Assembly (NCBI RefSeq): GCF_045679555.1
Contig: NC_092091.1
Span: forward strand, 85,933,962-85,997,961
Length of the DNA: 64,000 bases
From: Salvelinus alpinus
Lineage: Eukaryota > Chordata > Actinopteri > Salmoniformes > Salmonidae
Reading direction: 5' to 3'
A program made the translations under genes and the position numbers. The notes below the pieces were generated by a model. It was not told where the DNA came from. It saw nothing but the letters and a program-made list of their open reading frames with translations, and did not search any database. How positions within the stretch are numbered: position 1 is the stretch's first letter; every line of letters starts with the position of its first letter. This document shows positions 59,401-64,000 of this stretch, piece by piece.

Positions 59401-62400
59401 TGGAGAATGTAGCTGTTTATCTGTATTATTGACCTCTATGGAGAATGTAGCTGTTTTTCTGTATTATTGACCTCTATGGAGAATGTATCTGTTTATCTGT
59501 ATTATTGACCTCTATGGAGAATGTATCTGTTTATCTGTATTATTGACCTCTATGGAGAATGTATCTGTTTATCTGTATTATTGACCCCTATGGAGAATGT
59601 AGCTGTTTATCTGTATTATTGACCCCTATGGAGAATGTAGCTGTTTATCTGTATTATTGACCCCTATGGAGAATGTAGCTGTTTATCTGTATTATTGACC
59701 TCTATGGAGAATGTAGCTGTTTATCTGTATTATTGACCCCTATGGAGAATGTAGCTGTTTATCTGTATTATTGACCCCTATGGAGAATGTAGCTGTTTAT
59801 CTGTATTATTGACCCCTATGGAGAATGTAGCTGTTTATCTGTATTATTGACCTCTATGGAGAATGTAGCTGTTTATCTGTATTATTGACCCCTATGGAGA
59901 ATGTAGCTGTTTATCTGTATTATTGACCTCTATGGAGAATGTAGCTGTTTATCTGTATTATTGACCCCTATGGAGAATGTAGCTGTTTATCTGTATTATT
60001 GACCCCTATGGAGAATGTAGCTGTTTATCTGTATTATTGACCTCTATGGAGAATGTAGCTGTTTATCTGTATTATTGACCTCTATGGAGAATGTAGCTGT
60101 TTATCTGTATTATTGACCTCTATGGAGAATGTAGCTGTTTATCTGTATTATTGACCCCTATGGAGAATGTAGCTGTTTATCTGTATTATTGACCCCTATG
60201 GAGAATGTAGCTGTTTATCTGTATTATTGACCTCTATGGAGAATGTAGCTGTTTATCTGTATTATTGACCCCTATGGAGAATGTAGCTGTTTATCTGTAT
60301 TATTGACCTCTATGGAGAATGTAGCTGTTTATCTGTATCATTGACCTCTATGGAGAATGTAGCTGTTTATCTGTATTATTGACCCCTATGGAGAATGTAG
60401 CTGTTTATCTGTATTATTGACCTCTATGGAGAATGTAGCTGTTTATCTGTATTATTGACCCCTATGGAGAATGTAGCTGTTTATCTGTATTATTGACCCC
60501 TATGGAGAATGTAGCTGTTTATCTGTATTATTGACCTCTATGGAGAATGTAGCTGTTTATCTGTATTATTGACCCCTATGGAGAATGTAGCTGTTTATCT
60601 GTATTATTGACCTCTATGGAGAATGTAGCTGTTTATCTGTATTATTGACCTCTATGGAGAATGTATCTGTTTATCTGTATTATTGACCTCTATGGAGAAT
60701 GTAGCTGTTTATCTGTATTATTGACCCCTATGGAGAATGTAGCTGTTTATCTGTATTATTGACCCCTATGGAGAATGTAGCTGTTTATCTGTATTATTGA
60801 CCCCTATGGAGAATGTAGCTGTTTATCTGTATTATTGACCTCTATGGAGAATGTAGCTGTTTATCTGTATTATTGACCCCTATGGAGAATGTAGCTGTTT
60901 ATCTGTATTATTGACCTTTATGGAGAATGTAGCTGTTTATCTGTATTATTGACCTCTATGGAGAATGTAGCTGTTTATCTGTATTATTGACCCCTATGGA
61001 GAATGTAGCTGTTTATCTGTATTATTGACCTCTATGGAGAATGTAGCTGTTTATCTGTATTATTGACCCCTATGGAGAATGTAGCTGTTTATCTGTATTA
61101 TTGACCCCTATGGAGAATGTAGCTGTTTACCTGTATTATTGACCCCTATGGAGAATGTAGCTGTTTATCTGTATTATTGACCCCTATGGAGAATGTAGCT
61201 GTTTATCTGTATTATTGACCCCTATGGAGAATGTAGCTGTTTATCTGTATTATTGACCCCTATGGAGAATGTAGCTGTTTATCTGTATTATTGACCCCTA
61301 TGGAGAATGTAGCTGTTTATCTGTATTATTGACTCCTATGGAGAATGTAGCTGTTTATCTGTATTATTGACCCCTATGGAGAATGTAGCTGTTTATCTGT
61401 ATTATTGACCCCTATGGAGAATGTAGCTGTTTATCTGTATTATTGACCCCTATGGAGAATGTAGCTGTTTATCTGTATTATTGACCCCTATGGAGAATGT
61501 AGCTGTTTATCTGTATTATTGACCCCTATGGAGAATGTAGCTGTTTATCTGTATTATTGAACCCTATGGAGAATATAGCTGTTTATATGTATTATTGACC
61601 CCTATGGAGAATGTAGCTGTTTATCTGTATTATTGACCTCTATGGAGAATGTAGCTGTTTATCTGTATTATTGAACCCTATGGAGAATGTAGCTGTTTAT
61701 CTGTATTATTGACCTCTATGGAGAATGTAGCTGTTTATCTGTATTAATGACCCCTATGGAGAATGTAGCTGTTTATCTGTATTATTGACCCCTATGGAGA
61801 ATGTAGCTGTTTATCTGTATTATTGACCTCTATGGAGAATGTAGCTGTTTATCTGTATTATTGACCCCTATGGAGAATGTAGCTGTTTATCTGTATTATT
61901 GACCTCTATGGAGAATGTAGCTGTTTATCTGTATTATTGACCCCTATGGAGAATGTAGCTGTTTATCTGTATTATTGACCCCTATGGAGAATGTAGCTGT
62001 TTATCTGTATTATTGACCCCTATGGAGAATGTAGCTGTTTATCTGTATTATTGACCTCTATGGAGAATGTAGCTGTTTATCTGTATTATTGACCCCTATG
62101 GAGAATGTAGCTGTTTATCTGTATTATTGACCCCTATGGAGAATGTAGCTGTTTATCTGTATTATTGACCCCTATGGAGAATGTAGCTGTTTATCTGTAT
62201 TATTGACCCCTATGGAGAATGTAGCTGTTTATCTGTATTATTGACCTCTATGGAGAATGTAGCTGTTTATCTGTATTATTGACCTCTATGGAGAATGTAG
62301 CTGTTTATCTGTATTATTGACCCCTATGGAGAATGTAGCTGTTTATCTGTATTATTGACCCCTATGGAGAATGTAGCTGTTTATCTGTATTATTTACCCC

Positions 62401-64000
62401 TATGGAGAATGTAGCTGTTTATCTGTATTATTGACCTCTATGGAGAATGTAGCTGTTTATCTGTATTATTGACCTCTATGGAGAATGTAGCTGTTTATCT
62501 GTATTATTGACCCCTATGGAGAATGTAGCTGTTTATCTGTATTATTGACCTCTATGGAGAATGTAGCTGTTTATCTGTATTATTGACCCCTATGGAGAAT
62601 GTAGCTGTTTATCTGTATTATTGACCTCTATGGAGAATGTAGCTGTTTATCTGTATTATTGACCTCTATGGAGAATGTAGCTGTTTTTCTGTATTATTGA
62701 CCTCTATGGAGAATGTATCTGTTTATCTGTATTATTGACCTCTATGGAGAATGTATCTGTTTATCTGTATTATTGACCTCTATGGAGAATGTATCTGTTT
62801 ATCTGTATTATTGACCTCTATGGAGAATGTAGCTGTTTATCTGTATTATTGACCCCTATGGAGAATGTAGCTGTTTATCTGTATTATTGACCCCTATGGA
62901 GAATGTAGCTGTTTATCTGTATTATTGACCCCTATGGAGAATGTAGCTGTTTATCTGTATTATTGACCCCTATGGAGAATGTAGCTGTTTATCTGTATTA
63001 TTTACCCCTATGGAGAATGTAGCTGTTTATCTGTATTATTGACCTCTATGGAGAATGTAGCTGTTTATCTGTATTATTGACCTCTATGGAGAACGTAGCT
63101 GTTTATCTGTATTATTGACCCCTATGGAGAATGTAGCTGTTTATCTGTATTATTGACCTCTATGGAGAATGTAGCTGTTTATCTGTATTATTGACCTCTA
63201 TGGAGAATGTAGCTGTTTTTCTGTATTATTGACCTCTATGGAGAATGTATCTGTTTATCTGTATTATTGACCTCTATGGAGAATGTATCTGTTTATCTGT
63301 ATTATTGACCTCTATGGAGAATGTAGCTGTTTATCTGTATTATTGACCCCTATGGAGAATGTAGCTGTTTATCTGTATTATTGACCCCTATGGAGAATGT
63401 AGCTGTTTATCTGTATTATTGACCCCTATGGAGAATGTAGCTGTTTATCTGTATTATTGACCTCTATGGAGAATGTAGCTGTTTATCTGTATTATTGACC
63501 CCTATGGAGAATGTAGCTGTTTATCTGTATTATTGACCTCTATGGAGAATGTAGCTGTTTATCTGTATTATTGACCTCTATGGAGAATGTAGCTGTTTAT
63601 CTGTATTATTGACCCCTATGGAGAATGTAGCTGTTTATCTGTATTATTGACCTCTATGGAGAATGTAGCTGTTTATCTGTATTATTGACCCCTATGGAGA
63701 ATGTAGCTGTTTATCTGTATTATTGACCTCTATGGAGAATGTAGCTGTTTATCTGTATTATTGACCTCTATGGAGAATGTATCTGTTTATCTGTATTATT
63801 GACCTCTATGGAGAATGTAGCTGTTTATCTGTATTATTGACCCCTATGGAGAATGTATCTGTTTATCTGTATTATTGACCCCTATGGAGAATGTAGCTGT
63901 TTATCTGTATTATTGACCCCTATGGAGAATGTAGCTGTTTATCTGTATTATTGACCTCTATGGAGAATGTAGCTGTTTATCTGTATTATTGACCCCTATG

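Larger units (their letters stand above)
24051..64000. repeat. 38-bp satellite, about 1,050 units, open at right edge
   Basis: The unit is 'tgacccctatggagaatgta' followed by 'gctgtttatctgtattat', 14 of 38 bases G/C and no CpG. 'tggagaatgt' at 24061 and at 63961 are exactly 1,050 x 38 bp apart, and every internal checkpoint I measured lies on the same 38-bp grid. Variation is by substitution at a few sites: accC/Tc, gtaG/Tctg, gtttA/Ttctg, and rarer 'gacctt', 'gaaccc', 'attaatg', 'tttaccc', 'gtttacc' and 'gacatc'. These variants recur in fixed groups, showing higher-order repeats. There are stops in all frames, no insertion by other elements, and no gene. Confidence 0.97.

Overview
The window looks like a salmonid fish chromosome segment. 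The organism call rests on recognised dispersed repeats: a LINE tail, a cut-and-paste-like element with the palindrome GATCCCGTTAACGGGATC, and two Tc1-like families. It also rests on a teleost-style SRCR/Ig receptor gene with vertebrate GT-AG, phase-1 introns. Nothing bacterial, organellar or viral is seen.

Layout. 1-2252 is a decayed LINE 3' end whose 3'UTR is split by a 1.43 kb insertion. 2253-3309 is non-coding and holds a diverged 120 bp duplication. 3310-4858 is a 36-bp minisatellite (43 units, 540-bp higher-order repeat). 4870-11430 is a 6.5 kb purine-strand (GA) tract with 0.5 kb and 1.34 kb higher-order duplications. 11433-11589 is a Tc1-like end. 11677-12237 is a 36-bp CT-rich minisatellite that runs into a splice acceptor. 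12241-15539 holds seven 3' exons of a transmembrane receptor: three SRCR domains, one Ig domain, a membrane segment and a short tail. Its probable 3'UTR contains a 17-bp-type G-rich array (15761-16994) and ends near an AATAAA at 17262. Further arrays follow: 59-bp (17281-18043), 38-bp (18221-20765) and 16-bp (21194-21324). A Tc1/mariner element with an open DD34E transposase lies at 21608-23188, and a 40-bp array at 23593-23874. From 24051 to the right edge the sequence is one unbroken 38-bp satellite of about 1,050 units.

Tandem repeats cover roughly 84% of the window, in nine separate arrays. The only host gene supported is the SRCR-Ig receptor; the only other convincing coding region is the transposase. 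The very long open frames in the arrays follow from unit lengths divisible by three and from strand composition, and I do not call them genes. The most notable signals are the satellite's freedom from net indels over 39.9 kb, its multi-level higher-order structure, and the rearranged SRCR/Ig exon region with relic exons.
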